DNA of 64,000 nt from Psilocybe azurescens (lineage: Eukaryota; Basidiomycota; Agaricomycetes; Agaricales; Agrocybaceae), in NCBI GenBank assembly GCA_023853785.1, contig JAJIRX010000622.1:868001-932000 (forward strand), given 5' to 3'. The position numbers and the translations under genes were made by a program. Numbering within the stretch: position 1 is the first letter of the stretch; each line of letters begins with the position of its first letter. Under the pieces are notes generated by a model, which did no database searches, was not told where the DNA came from, and was given only the letters and a program-made list of their open reading frames with translations. This document shows positions 36,850-48,459 of the stretch, one piece after another.

Positions 36850-38645
36850 ATGTCAATTCTAGATTCAGCAGCCTTGGTCCCACTCCCGCCCTCTTACTCC
36901 CAGCCTTTTGCAAATGGCGATGGTCCCATGACCAGCAACGCCGACTCCTTTCCCGCCATACTGCCGGACAATTTACCAGCTTATACGCCTCCGATCCGCT
37001 CAACAACAGCTAGCGCGAATTCAGAAGCTGGTCAGAGGCAACCTGCACCAAAGGAATTTTATTATGAACTGAAAAGGAGAGGAAAGATGTTTGCCAGCTT
37101 GACGCTAACGGCAGAGGGCACTTATTCGAAGCATATGCCTACCTTTTTGGAGGGTCAGCCTATAAAAGGGAGGGTTAGGCTGAGTTTCGACAAACCAGAT
37201 GCCTTACAGTCGGTAATTGTTACTGTGAGTTTCTTCTTTGGTCCAATGCCAAATGTTTGGCGACACCACGATTTAACGATATATATTATGTTTGTAATTT
37301 CTTAGGTACGTGGGCAGGTCATCACAGGCCCCAATCGTGGCGAGCAGATGATGTTCATCGAAATATCGCGCAACTTGTGGTCACAAGCTGATGGTGAACC
37401 GTTGACAATCCGATCCAACCAGTCGGATGAAAGTTCTTCCTCCCCCTCCCAAGGAGGTATCTCCGGTGCGGGTGCTCAATCATCTAAGTTTAATGGAAAG
37501 CTACAAGGTGATTATATGTGGAATTTCTCCATTGATCTACCAAAGGAGGTATTACTGGCTGGGAAGACTTTCACTCTCCCTCAAACCTTTCAAGAACGGC
37601 ATGCCCGTGCGAGTATCACCTATGAAGTGTCTCTCCAACTCGCAAGGGGGGAAGTTAAGAGCGGACCACAGGTCAGTAGCCATCTTTGATAAGGATTCCT
37701 TGTACCTATCGACAGGCTGAATTTAAATTAGAATTGCCGCTCCATGCTGGTATATACCATTATCACACCCACCACCTTTACTACCCTTAAGAGGTCTTGC
37801 TTATCAAGAAGGAACGTCTTTACTGGGACCCACAATAGATCCAGATGGATGGTTCTCTCCCGAACCAGCTCTTATTAGAGGAAAAGTTTTCAATAATCGA
37901 ACTTCCCAAATAAAGTCTACGGTATGTATTTACACAATATCTAAACTCGGTGGGCAGGTAAATTCAAAACCCAGCACTCATCGAAAAGCTTTTCCTAGCT
38001 AAACCAGTCAGTTTTATGTTAATTTTGTCCCTAATTTACGTTGGTAATTGACCTTGGCTCTACTATGTGGCTTAGCTATCTTATACCAGAGGCTCGGTGA
38101 TCCCACTTTGCCTTTGCCTAGAGAGTAGTGATGAACAAGCACTCGATTTACTATCTTCACCCAAGGCGATCGTGCTTCGTCTCGAACGTCGAATCAGATA
38201 TTTTTCAAACGGGGAAAATACGTTAGAATCTATGGCTTGGAAAGACGGTATCGATCATTCTCAGCTTGCTGTGTGGTGGCCATCCACGGAAGGATATGGA
38301 CTCTCTGGACAGCATCGATTTGTCAATGGGGAGCTACACCTCAAAGCAGATTTTAAGCCAACTTCTGCCATGGCGCAATTCCGGATTGAGGTAGGATCCA
38401 ACCTTCTTGCGTCTCGTTTTATTTTCTGAAAAGAAAACAGTATTCCGTCGTCCTCTTTCCTTTCAATGCTCCTGGACTTTGCATTGCTGGACAGCAAGCC
38501 CCTCCTTCAGCAACCAGTTGACATTGTTACAGCGTACGCTCCAGGTCCCAGACCTCGAATGACTGCTCCCCCAGGCTACGAGTCAGAAACGCCTGTTCTC
38601 ACTCCAACGAACACAATATCCACTGCGGGCATTGGTTTCCTCTGA
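36850..38645 (+). CDS. Arrestin-like trafficking adaptor 1 of tandem cluster
   Basis: Six or so exons. Landmarks are FYYELKRRGKMFASLTLTAE, TFLEGQPIKGRVRLSFDKP, VRGQVITGP, PQTFQERHARASITYEVSL, RGLAYQEGTSLLGPTIDPDG, IRGKVFNNR and LAVWWPSTEG. These match arrestin N/C domains of basidiomycete arrestin-related proteins. WW-binding motifs occur near the N-terminus (LPPSY, residues 12-16, and LPAY) and C-terminus (PPGY), so recruitment of an Rsp5/NEDD4-type ubiquitin ligase to membrane transporters is a fair inference. An 18-nt exon (37989-38006, LFLAKP) is shared with all cluster members. Two extra bases disturb the frame: a six-G run at 37646-37651 (five G gives RGKLRADHR) and near 38475 (the restored frame gives FALLDSKPLLQQPVD to the stop at 38645). 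Confidence 0.82.
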
Positions 38646-39138
38646 AAGGGGCAGCGTGTGCTTGTATCGATCTTCAAGATGGGTTCAACTTTAGGGCCGT
38701 GCTGTTAGTTTATGTTCCAGTAATTCATCGAGATTCCACACCAATGATAGTCCTATTTTCTCCCTCATGCTTATTTATTTTAATCTATTCTCGGGCACAG
38801 CGTCGTTTGTTATATATAAAAATAGTTACTAGTATCTACGTCACGGAGTTCAACTTCAACCAATTGATGCCTAATCACATTACGCGTAATAGGGCTTGAA
38901 TCAACGAAGTGTAAATTTTCTTCTACGCCTCCATCGTCTGATCGAAATTCGTCGAATTGAGCGCTTATTCACATTTTCCAAAGTAAGTAGGAGCATCGAC
39001 ATCATTCTGCGATCATAGCATCATGCATCCCGTTTGAGCCGGGTCGCGTGGGTTAATGTTGTCCTCATGGAGTTTTTTCTTTGACAGAGGTCATCGGACA
39101 ATGTTAGGCAACTCCGATCTTGACCGTAAACCACCATT

Positions 39139-41069
39139 ATGTCTGCTACTACTACGCAGACGGTGCCACCACATACGATGCCTGGGCACCTCCCTCCCGA
39201 CTATTTTTCTCCGCTAGACGATAATAGTACGTTCTCGCTTAGAATTGATGATCTACCGGCGTACATGCCTTCCGCTCCATCTTCGGGAAATAACAGAGCA
39301 GGAGGGGCAATAACGGTGTCTGAGCCGAAGGAGTTCCATACCGAACTGAAGAAGAGCAAGACCATCGCGACGTTGACCCTAGTTGCGGAGAGTACTTTGT
39401 CGAAAAGTATCCCGACGTATGTGGAGGGTCAATCGGTGAAGGGGAGGATAAGGCTGAGTCTGGATAAGCCGGATACCATTCAATCGGTCGTTGTTGTCGT
39501 GAGTCGTTCATATCCTTGGTTGTCGCTCTCTTGACAAAAATCTGATCATCGGTGGTCAAACATTCTCGACTCTACCCAATACCCCTATCTTCATCTTCAT
39601 CTGCATCTGCATCATTCATCATTCATCCCGCATCTTTCAGGTGCGTGGGCAGGTCATAACAGGTGCCAGTCCAGCCGAACATCTGACATTCGTCGAAATA
39701 TCGCGTGTTCCTTGGTCACAAGCAGACGGGGAACCGCTGAATACGAGCTCTGACGATGGGAATTCTTCACCAGCTACAACGATGGCTGCCGCCTCGTCTG
39801 GGTCTAGAGTCATCTCCGGTAGTAATGTGGGGTCTGGCTCGCAATCACCCAAATTCACTGGAAAGCTGCAGGGAGAATACACGTGGCCGTTCACTGTCGA
39901 GTTGCCGAAGGAGGTGGTGGTGCTGTCTGCTGGTGTGAAAGGTGAACCGCAGACGTTCACGCTTCCACAGACATTTAACGAGAGACATACGCGTGCGAGT
40001 GTAACCTATGAGGTTTCTGTCCAGTTCACAAGAGGAAAGTTAAGGACGGACCACAGGTGTGTACCTATGTTGCTCGTTCTTGTGATTTGCTTTGGCGTTT
40101 CTGATATAACCTGCTTCTTGGTCAATAGAATCGCTTCTACGTTCGGTTACATCGTGTTAACACGCCCTCCGCCTTTCCCACCTCTGAGACGTCTTGCGTA
40201 CCAAGAAGGAACAACGTTAATGGGTCCTACGATCGATTCCGAGGGTTGGTTCTCTCCTGAGTCAACCCACATACGGGGAACAATTTTCAATAATAGGGCA
40301 GCTCAGGTGAAGTGCACGGTGCGTATTTCAACTCTAAGGCGTACATGTACCGCCATATTAAATTCATTCTCCAATCTTAATAGCTCTTTCTTGCCAATCC
40401 AGTGAGTGTCTATTGAGTAATTTACCTTCCAGATAAAGCTAACCTGTGGCTTCAGCTCTCGTATACGAGAGGCTCTGTACTTCCTCTTTGCCTTCGTCTA
40501 GAAAGCGCTGACGAGCAAGCGCTCGATTTATTATCGTCACCAAAATCAATTGTCCTACGCTTACGTCGTCGGATAAGGTGTCGCTGGAACGCAGAGAAGA
40601 CGATGGAATCATTGGCTTGGAAGGATGCCATTGATGATTCCCAGCTTGCTGTGTGGTGGCCGTCGACGGAAGGATCAGAGGATTCCGCTCGCCCTTCCCA
40701 GCATCGTCGATTTGTGAATGGCGAATTGCATCTCAGAGCGGACATCAAACCTACCTCTTCGATGGCACATTTCCGCATAGAGGTGAGATTATTGTAGTTT
40801 TCTCCGAGTCATCCTCGTTTTCCTTCATTTGATTGATAATGAATTACTTTCTTTCCCAGTACACTGTTGTTCTGCTTCCCTTTGATGTTCCTGGATTTAC
40901 ATCAGCATCAGCAGAAACAGAACCTTTGCTTGAGCATTCAGTGGATGTTGTGACGTCTTATGCTCCAGGTCCTCGACCTAGGATGTCGGCTCCTCCTGGA
41001 TACGAATCGGATGTGCCTATCATCTCTCAGATAAACGGGTTCTTCCCCTCGGGTGCCGGCTTCATCTAA
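39139..41069 (+). CDS. Arrestin-like trafficking adaptor 2 of tandem cluster (intact)
   Basis: The best-preserved member, with no frame break. Exon 1 (39139 to about 39499) carries LPPDYFSPL (PPxY at residues 19-22), DLPAYMP and FHTELKKSKTIATLTLVAES. Then come VRGQVITGASPAEHLTFVEI, KFTGKLQGEYTWPFTVELPK, PQTFNERHTRASVTYEVSV, STFGYIVLTRPPPFPPLRRL, an 18-nt exon at 40384-40401 (LFLANP), LSYTRGSVLPLCLRLESADE, AVWWPSTEGSED and a C-terminal APPGYES. It is close to adaptor 1 in sequence and exon layout, so the pair is a recent tandem duplication. Likely role: adaptor linking a HECT ubiquitin ligase to plasma-membrane transporters; cargo unknown. Confidence 0.88.
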
Positions 41070-42182
41070 GAACACTTATTTATCGATGGTGCACAATAAT
41101 ATCTTACTAACACCTCTACATTATTTTCCTCAGGGATTTGCCGCCGTGGACTCAGTATTGTATTGTAATTTATCATCCCTCTTCTCTTATGTACATGGAC
41201 ATTACTCTTCTCATTTTATGTACACGGACACTACTATCTCAAGAACTTGATGGTTCGTTTTTGTAGACTTGCAATTCGCACATAGGACTTGGGGGCTTAC
41301 ACGGCTTCTAAATACCGTCCCTATTGTAATTAATGGAGCCCTGTACTCTGGGTATGATGAAACTGTACAATCCTCAAGCTCCTCGAGGACGATTAATAAA
41401 GGAGCCATGAGACTGGAAGCTCAATTCCGAATTTCCTTGACACGCACCCGATCTGTTTCTGATGGATTGCGTTATGCTGGTGCAAAGGGATATGCAGACC
41501 TTGACATCGTTAATTGTATTCCGCCGAGACAAAAATAGACTGGACCATACGTCCACCTTCAGAGCTGCTGAAAGTTGAAATGAAGGAAACCTTAGATATC
41601 GGATTGACACCTTTTGGCGTAATCACTTAACCCTGTCGTCCTCGAAGGCGCTCAAGCGCGGCTGATAAACGAACCCATGAGAATACCGAGAGATAGGCAT
41701 TTGGTATGACCGCTTTGATTCGGACGACTCTGTCGCTTCTTACATTGACTGCCTCATTTACATAGTACTTAAGTCTGAAATTATAACCCACAAGCTTGCA
41801 TAATGGACACATGCACAGTAAAGCCAAGTATTAGGCTTTGGTTAAGCAGCAAATTCCACAATAACAAAAGTCTGAGTGAGGCGGAAACTTTGTGCTTCGC
41901 GGGTTATCATGGGAGTTAGTGAGCCTATGAAGACAATTGAGCACCTGATACACGAGTTCGTCACGAATATACTGTGAGAGGATCGAGCAAAGAGAACCTG
42001 CAGGTTGGCCAGAGGTTTATTGTGACTGTTGACATCTTTCGGAGAGCGCTCTATTGTGTTAGCTAAGAGAAGCGAGTGCGGAGCCTTTTCGCCGGATTGG
42101 TGTTGTTGTTTATGACGATCACAATAGGAAGGTTACTATGTTCTGCATACCGCGCTCCTGCTCCTTATTAACCCAAGAATCA

Positions 42183-43887
42183 ATGTTTTCAATATCCTTA
42201 CCCTCCAATGGACGTGTCGTCCCCACCCCGCTACAGGAGATTCTCCACCAGACCTGGTCCGGCACCAATATCTGGCTCAGAGCTCCCCCATATACCCGTC
42301 GTAATACCCTTACTCAGCCCATTAATCTTCACCGCGATCCTACAGAGCATGTCTTCGAGCTTGCAGACGGAAAATCACGTCCATGGATCACACTAAAGGT
42401 CTACAGCAGCGCGAAATCGTCGAAGTCGCTGCCCACATTCTTTGAGAAGGAAAATATTACGGGTATACTGGAACTTGACGCAGAGAGGGGCGACTCTATC
42501 CAGGCGATCACGGCTACGGTACGTCTTGTCTAGCTTGCACGAATATCTGAGGAGTCTCAGTTCCTATCTAGGTGACTGGTCGTATCATCACCGGGTCTGG
42601 TGTAGACGACTGCTTCGTCTTCTTGAACCAGACGCAGCCCATCTGGTCGAAATCTCCCGACACCCCCGGATGCCTTCTCCCTCAGAAGGTGCTTCGAGCA
42701 ACAAACTCTTAGGTCACTGTGTCTGGCCACTGTCAATACCTCTCTCTAGAACAGCCACAGTCCCAAGTGGATCGGGGGATATGAAGTCTTTCCGATTACC
42801 CGAGACATTTTTAGAGCGCCAGACGCGGGTCAGCGTCCAATACGACCTTGCCGTTGTCGTGTCGCGGGGGAAGCTACGAGCAGATCACAAGTCAGCATTC
42901 ACACCGCAGTATAATGATTTGGAGACAACGCTGAATGTCTATCTGTTTATCTAGGATCAAAACTGCGTTTGGCTATGTACCTAGTAGCAGACCAGAGCCT
43001 CCATCAATACTCAGGCAGTATGCTTACCAGCAGTTCCTGCCTCTTCCTGGACCCTTATCTGACCCAGAAGGATGGAAGACTCTCCGACCTGTATCTGTTC
43101 GAGGCACCCTATTTGGCAGCCTGCGCGTCGACGCCAAAAGCACGGTAAGGTTGACATAATAATCAGATCTAGGATACGTGACTCATGCATCATTCCTTTT
43201 GTCATCTTTCCAGCTATCACTTGCTAAACCTGTATGTGACTCTTACTGGCCATTTGATGCACTTTCACTTATCAAATATTTACCTTTCCAGTTGTGCTAT
43301 GCAAGAGGTACTGTGATACCTTGCTTCCTGACCTTGGAGAATGCCGAGCCAAGGGTTCTCGACATGCTTGCGGCACCCACCTCTGTCGTCCTCACTCTCA
43401 GACGTCGCGTTAGGTTCTACAATAAGACTTCTTCGTCACGGAGAGATGTCGCATGGAACGAGACAGTGGAGGATATGGGCGCAGCTGTGTGGTGGCCGTC
43501 TACAGATTCCTCTAGCACATCAACGGTTCGCTACCTCGAAGGCGAAATCAGACTGGCGAAGGACCTAAGACCCACATCCGAGATGGGCCATTTCAGCATA
43601 TCCGTGAGTCTTCTAACGAAAGTAGAATCAAAGGGTCGTGAAAACTGACCAAAGCATCCTTGTTTCATATCCAGTATTCTGCCGTCCTTTCTCCCTTCGC
43701 TGCTGTAGGCTTCTCGTGCGAATCCGCCGCCCTGCTTTCGGAGCCCATCGAGATTGCGACTATGCATGCAAAAGGCCCCCGCACCAACGCCTATTCTCCC
43801 CCTGCTTACGATCCTCCAACACGACGAACCGACGACGCCTCGCACGACCGCGCTTTCTGCGCCGCCCACGACAACCAGTTTTACTAA
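42183..43887 (+). CDS. Arrestin-like trafficking adaptor 3 of tandem cluster
   Basis: More diverged from members 1 and 2 but with the same exon plan. Landmarks are EHVFELADGKSRPWITLKVY, LPTFFEKENITGILELDAE, VTGRIITGSG, FRLPETFLERQTRVSVQYDL, SRGKLRADHK, the 18-nt exon at 43214-43231 (LSLAKP), LCYARGTVIPCFLTLENAEP, GAAVWWPSTDSSS and a C-terminal SPPAYDPP. An N-terminal SPPRY lies in the frame starting at 42208. One C appears to be missing from the run 42285-42289 (adding it gives GSELPPYTRRNTL) and another from 42663-42667 (adding it gives DTPRMPSPSEGASS). The start is uncertain: 42183 with one surplus T, or 42208. Role as for the other members. Confidence 0.78.
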
Positions 43888-45158
43888 TACCTACCTATCT
43901 ATAACATCATCGACACGCTCCAACTTTCCACGTTCAAACGTTCACCTCTTCTATCTGTCCTGAACACAAATCCGAATACCCACCAGAACACCTTGCACAG
44001 CACCCGGCCGACTATTGTATGTACGACCCTTCCTGGATGATTGCTCCACGCCCCTCAATGAAATCAACGGTACATCAACGACTGGATTCGTTCACGCCTA
44101 TGTCTACGCCCGCTACGCCCGCCTAGGCCCACCGCCACACTATTTATTATTTGAACGTCAACCTCGCTATCGATATCGCTCTGTCGCTATCTCTCATATT
44201 TTTGTCGTTCCTTGCACTGGTAGTCTAAACATATGCCAGTTCATATGCTAAACGCTACCATGTCCGTTTACCTCTCTTTTACGTGCTGATTTTCCATCAG
44301 AATTTTTTCAAAAGCGTACTGTGTAGCACACCATTTACTATCCCTCTTTTTTGCAGTCTTGATAGACTGATCATTCTGTACCATATACATCACCATTTTG
44401 TTAACCCACTCACATACATACCCAAGTTACTATACCCCATCATCGGCGTTCGCCATGCATTGCATTATATCGTAGACAATACATTCTACTTAATCCCTTG
44501 AAATTTAAGAATCCACACCTCTCAAAAAAACATAGAAATTCCCCATGGGTCAATCTACTTTCATACAACCACGTTCGCTTCCTCTGGCTCTTTATTGTCT
44601 TGCGAACCTTGCTTGCCTCATGATCAGTGATCACGCAGACTTCACAGTACATAAGCTCTTGTCATGTTAAATATGGAAAGCAAGCTGTATCGATTCTCGT
44701 ACTTACTAGAGATAAGCAGGATATCAAGACCCTTCTGTGGGTATGTCACGCCAAAATGCACCATATGCAAATGATCACACGCTGCATAATTGCACATAAC
44801 TCTCAGGCTCTCGAGCTCTTGGGAATATGACCCTTGGATCTCACATAGGTCGATTCGAGTACATTCCCGGGAGTTGGTGGAACCCCAGGTACGCTTTTAC
44901 TTTAGACGAGAGACAATACGGATAGAGGCGATCCTTGGCAGTTAACAATAAGGAGTCCCGGAATTGCCTTTTGACAGACGCTTCTAGCGTACAAGCGAGT
45001 CAAAAGCGTACCTGTTCGATCCTTACCTCCACACTGATTCTTCAGGGAGTACGGAACCAGGAGTATACGCTAGCCGCGAAGACCTCATACGTTATCTCCA
45101 TATTCAATCCCTCCGAATTTGGCGATCAACATAATACTTCAAGGAAGGTTCATTCCGT
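43888..45158. other. Intergenic region between adaptors 3 and 4
   Basis: Contains 3' UTR and promoter sequence with pyrimidine-rich runs. Frames are short and lack motifs. I found no tRNA or repeat. Confidence 0.5.
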
Positions 45159-46963
45159 ATGGAAAAGACAGAGAGTGTCGCTCTGACTGGGGCTCCAACC
45201 CCCGATCATGAGCTTCCGAGTTATGCGCATGTACGGAACGAGCAGCAGAAGCAGTCGAACGGGGGTGCCGCCGGGGATGCTGGCACGAGCGGCAGCGGTC
45301 TGGCACGAGAACACCACAAGTTCCTCGAAACAGGAAAAGGCAAGAAATGGCTGTCGATGTTCGTGAAGAGCCGGGCGACGAGCGCGGCGTCGCTCCCTGT
45401 GTTCTTCGAGGGCGATACCATTTCTGGGCGGGTCGAGCTCGATCTTGATAAGGCAGAAAGCAGCAAAGGGGTGTCTATCACCGTGAGTGCCCCTTGCATC
45501 CCTGACTCCCTTCTGTGCCGATTTCATTATGCTGGTGGTGCACGTTAATGTTAATTTCCGTCTGCCTTGAGTATGATGATTTCATTTTATTAGTGGTGGT
45601 TGAAGAGATAGAGTTGGAGATCGATGCGCGACAGAACCCGGCGGAGAAAATTCATTTATTAATATCTTTTCTTTTGTTCGCGTGCTTCTAGATCCAGGGA
45701 GGCACGACCTTCGTAGGGCAAGAAGAAGATATCTTTCTCAAGGAGGAGAAGAGCCTCTGGACGGGATCCAAGCTCTCCGGAAAGCAATCCTGGCCGTTCA
45801 CCTTCACGCTGCCAAAGGAGGTGACGATCAAGGACTCGGGGACATTCCTCATCCCACCTCATTACACCGAGCGGGCGAGCCCTGCGTACATCGACTACAA
45901 GCTCGTTGTCACGATTAAGCGCGGGTTCTTGAAGGTCAACCAGACGTATGTCGCTATTTAAGCCTTCCCTTGAAGGATATGTTTTACGAGAGGAGCCATA
46001 ATCAACTTATTTGGTTTTCTTAATAGACTTGTTACCAGTTTCGGTTATCAGCCTGTAACTGTGCCTGAGCCACCCTCACCCTTGAGGCGAATTGCGTATG
46101 CGGAGGGTAGCCATTTGATAGGACCGGAGGGAGATCCGGAAGGGTGGAAGATTCTGCCAGGATTGAAGCTTAAAGGGACTTTGTTCAACACGAAGGATGT
46201 CGAGGTCGATTGTACGGTGCGTGTAACTCTATTTTGGAAATTTTAAAGAACTAACTTGACTGGAAACGCCAGCTGGCCATAGCAAAACCGGTAAGTCAAG
46301 CCTCCAGTAAGGCAGAGCACTGCGTTGAAAGTGCATCCTCACAAGCTTTCATATGCTATCGGATCGCCGATTCCGTTGTTGATCACTTTTACCGGAGACG
46401 ATCCGCACGCACTGGATGTTCTTGCAAATCAAGGCGCTATCCAGCTACGATTGCGAAGAGGGATGGCCACAGGATCGGATGCCACAGACGATAACGGCGT
46501 GCGACGAACAGATAACCATTTCTTGGAAGATTGTGGGGAGCGTATTTCTGGCCGTCCCGGGAAGGAGCTGAAGAGCCCAACAGAAGGGTATTGCAAGGCG
46601 AGCTAGAGGTTATGAAAAATCTCAAGCCCAGTTTCAAGTTCCCAAAGGTTACGATTCGGGTGGGCATAATTTGACGTTGATTGGCACCGTGGGGTTGTTC
46701 GCTGATAATCTGGTCCCTTGTGATCATAGTATTCACTCGACCTTTTACCATTCACAGCATCCGGTTTCGTAATGAACGAGACAGCGCCCAATGCTGTCCT
46801 GTTGAAAGAAGAAGTGACTATCGCCACGCGGCAAATTCCTGGCTTGAACGCCCATTCGTACGCGCCACCTGGATACGAGAAGCCTCAGGCAGTGGACTAT
46901 AATAAGTCGTTGGGATTGTTGGAGAACGGTAATCAGAGGTTCTTGGGGCATCATCATCGTTGA
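45159..46963 (+). CDS. Arrestin-like trafficking adaptor 4 of tandem cluster
   Basis: The most diverged member. Landmarks are HELPSYAH near the start, FFEGDTISGRVELDLDKAE, KLSGKQSWPFTFTLPKEV, PPHYTERASPAYIDYKLVVT, SFGYQPVTVPEPPSPLRRIA, the 18-nt exon at 46273-46290 (LAIAKP), LSYAIGSPIPLLITFTGDDP, and a C-terminal APPGYEK WW-binding motif. One G seems missing from the run 46535-46538; adding it gives EDCGGAYFWPSREGAEEPN, aligning with the WWPS block of the other members. Without it the frame ends early at 46606. It shares all checked intron positions with members 1-3, so the cluster arose by tandem duplication. Likely a ubiquitin-ligase adaptor for transporters. Confidence 0.8.
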
Positions 46964-47109
46964 TATATGTTCAAATCAATTTGCATGATATATGGTATAT
47001 GTAAATGTCTTGGAGGTTTTTTATGTCAGATAGTATAATGAATTGTATTGTATTTCAGAGTGTTCCACTTACTTGTAAATTGTCCTTGTAGTTTGTATCC
47101 ATCCCAATG

Positions 47110-48376
47110 TCATTCAAGAGCCATTAGTAAAAGGTTTTCAAAGGTATCGTCATATTTTCTGTAATTAGTTCCATTCGATCCCACACCTGCAAGTAGATCA
47201 GAATCGGTAAATGGCACAACCCATTTGTAAGACTCTGGGCGCCGATGGGCAATAAACAGGAATGTCGTGTCGTCAAAATCTGCCCCAAACCGCTGCCACT
47301 CTCCCCCCTATGGCATTGTCCTTCACGAGAACAGGATAAAACTCGAACCAAAGCCCAAATGCTGACCAAAATGCAGTTTCTTTGGAGAGGCTTCGAACTT
47401 TGTACGATATCAATACTGATGGTCCGCAGTGACCAGAGGAAGTGTCCGATAGATGACAGAAAGGAGGAGATGTAAGGTGCAGTAAGGAACGCAAAAGCGG
47501 AGCCAGTAGTTCCGGAAAATAAACCTGGGCAATAGGAAACCGTTAGCAAAGTTTGTCGGAATGATTATATTGGAGTTGGTATACAAGATCGCTGCAGATT
47601 ATATGCGTCAAAGTGCCAAAATCGTCGTAATTTTTTGACTGTCTGAAATTTTCTGATGCTACAGCTGCAGCATCGTCCTGGCTACCCCACGAAAGGGGCC
47701 TGATAACGATAGTGTCTTTATCAGGAATGTTGGCCCCAACACTTTTCTTGATAGATCGTAAATTATCTTCTAGCAAAGGACAAACCTCTTGCCACATGTC
47801 AATCTTCGTCATGACTTTCCAAAGAGAAACAGCCAGATCGAGCGTACCTCGGGAAGATCGGTGACGAGGAGATGATCCTGTCCTGGCCTCAGCAGCTTCG
47901 CAATAGACGACGCGACCAAGCCAGTTCCAGAGCCGAGTTCGATCATCACGATACTATCCGCTTGTCTCGACACGTCGACGATGGGAGGATCGAACATCAG
48001 GTGGCCAGGCGGTTGGATGTACAGAGACATAGCATAAGCTGCCTCCCTGCAGACAACATCGAAATCGATATTCAAGAAAATGCTCGCGCTGATGCCGAGT
48101 CGAGATTTACCAGACTCTTCCAGCTATTCCGTATTTACGAATCGCGAGTTCTTGCGCCTCGGATCCGAACTTTGCCTTGTCCAAGTCGTGGGCTGCATTG
48201 AGATACCGCGATGAATGTGGGTTAGATGGATGAATTTGCAAGTTTTGTGGGAAATTGGGATTACTATCGGCGCTGACTGTCATTGTAGATGGATAACATG
48301 AACGACGACGTCGGACACTTTCCCAAATTTCACGTGTCCCGGATGCGGGGATGTAAGTAGGTCCGGCCCCAGGCAT
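47110..48376 (-). CDS. Methyltransferase family 16 (METTL21/EFM-like) protein-lysine methyltransferase
   Basis: Four exons. After a polar N-terminus, an SAM-binding core appears: RVWEAAYAMSLYIQPPG, VMIELGSGTGLVASSIAKLL (motif I), LLVTDLPE, PLSWGSQDDAAA and the post-motif ICSDLVYFPELLAPLL, the D-x-x-Y signature of family 16 lysine methyltransferases. It probably modifies a translation factor or similar protein; the substrate is unknown. A six-C run (plus-strand 47303-47308) carries one base too many. With five, the frame continues GGEWQRFGADFDDTTFLFIA and SYKWVVPFTDSDLLAGVGS to a stop at 47110; as given, it ends at 47273. The start codon is 83 bp from that of the divergent carrier gene. Confidence 0.8.
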
Positions 48377-48459
48377 CCCCGCAACCCGGCTCTATCGTCT
48401 TAATGGTTCCCTCTTAACGGCTTGTTCACAGCCGCCATAACCACTGACACACCCCTCGA
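48377..48459. promoter_or_regulatory. Compact bidirectional promoter (83 bp between start codons)
   Basis: The methyltransferase (start 48376, -) and the peroxisomal carrier (start 48460, +) begin only 83 bp apart, so transcription starts and leaders must overlap or be very short. No TATA box is seen in either direction. Confidence 0.5.

Noticed and set aside
44015..44501. Small open frames downstream of adaptor 3
   Set aside because: Low-complexity pyrimidine-rich translation with no motif, consistent with 3' UTR and promoter sequence.
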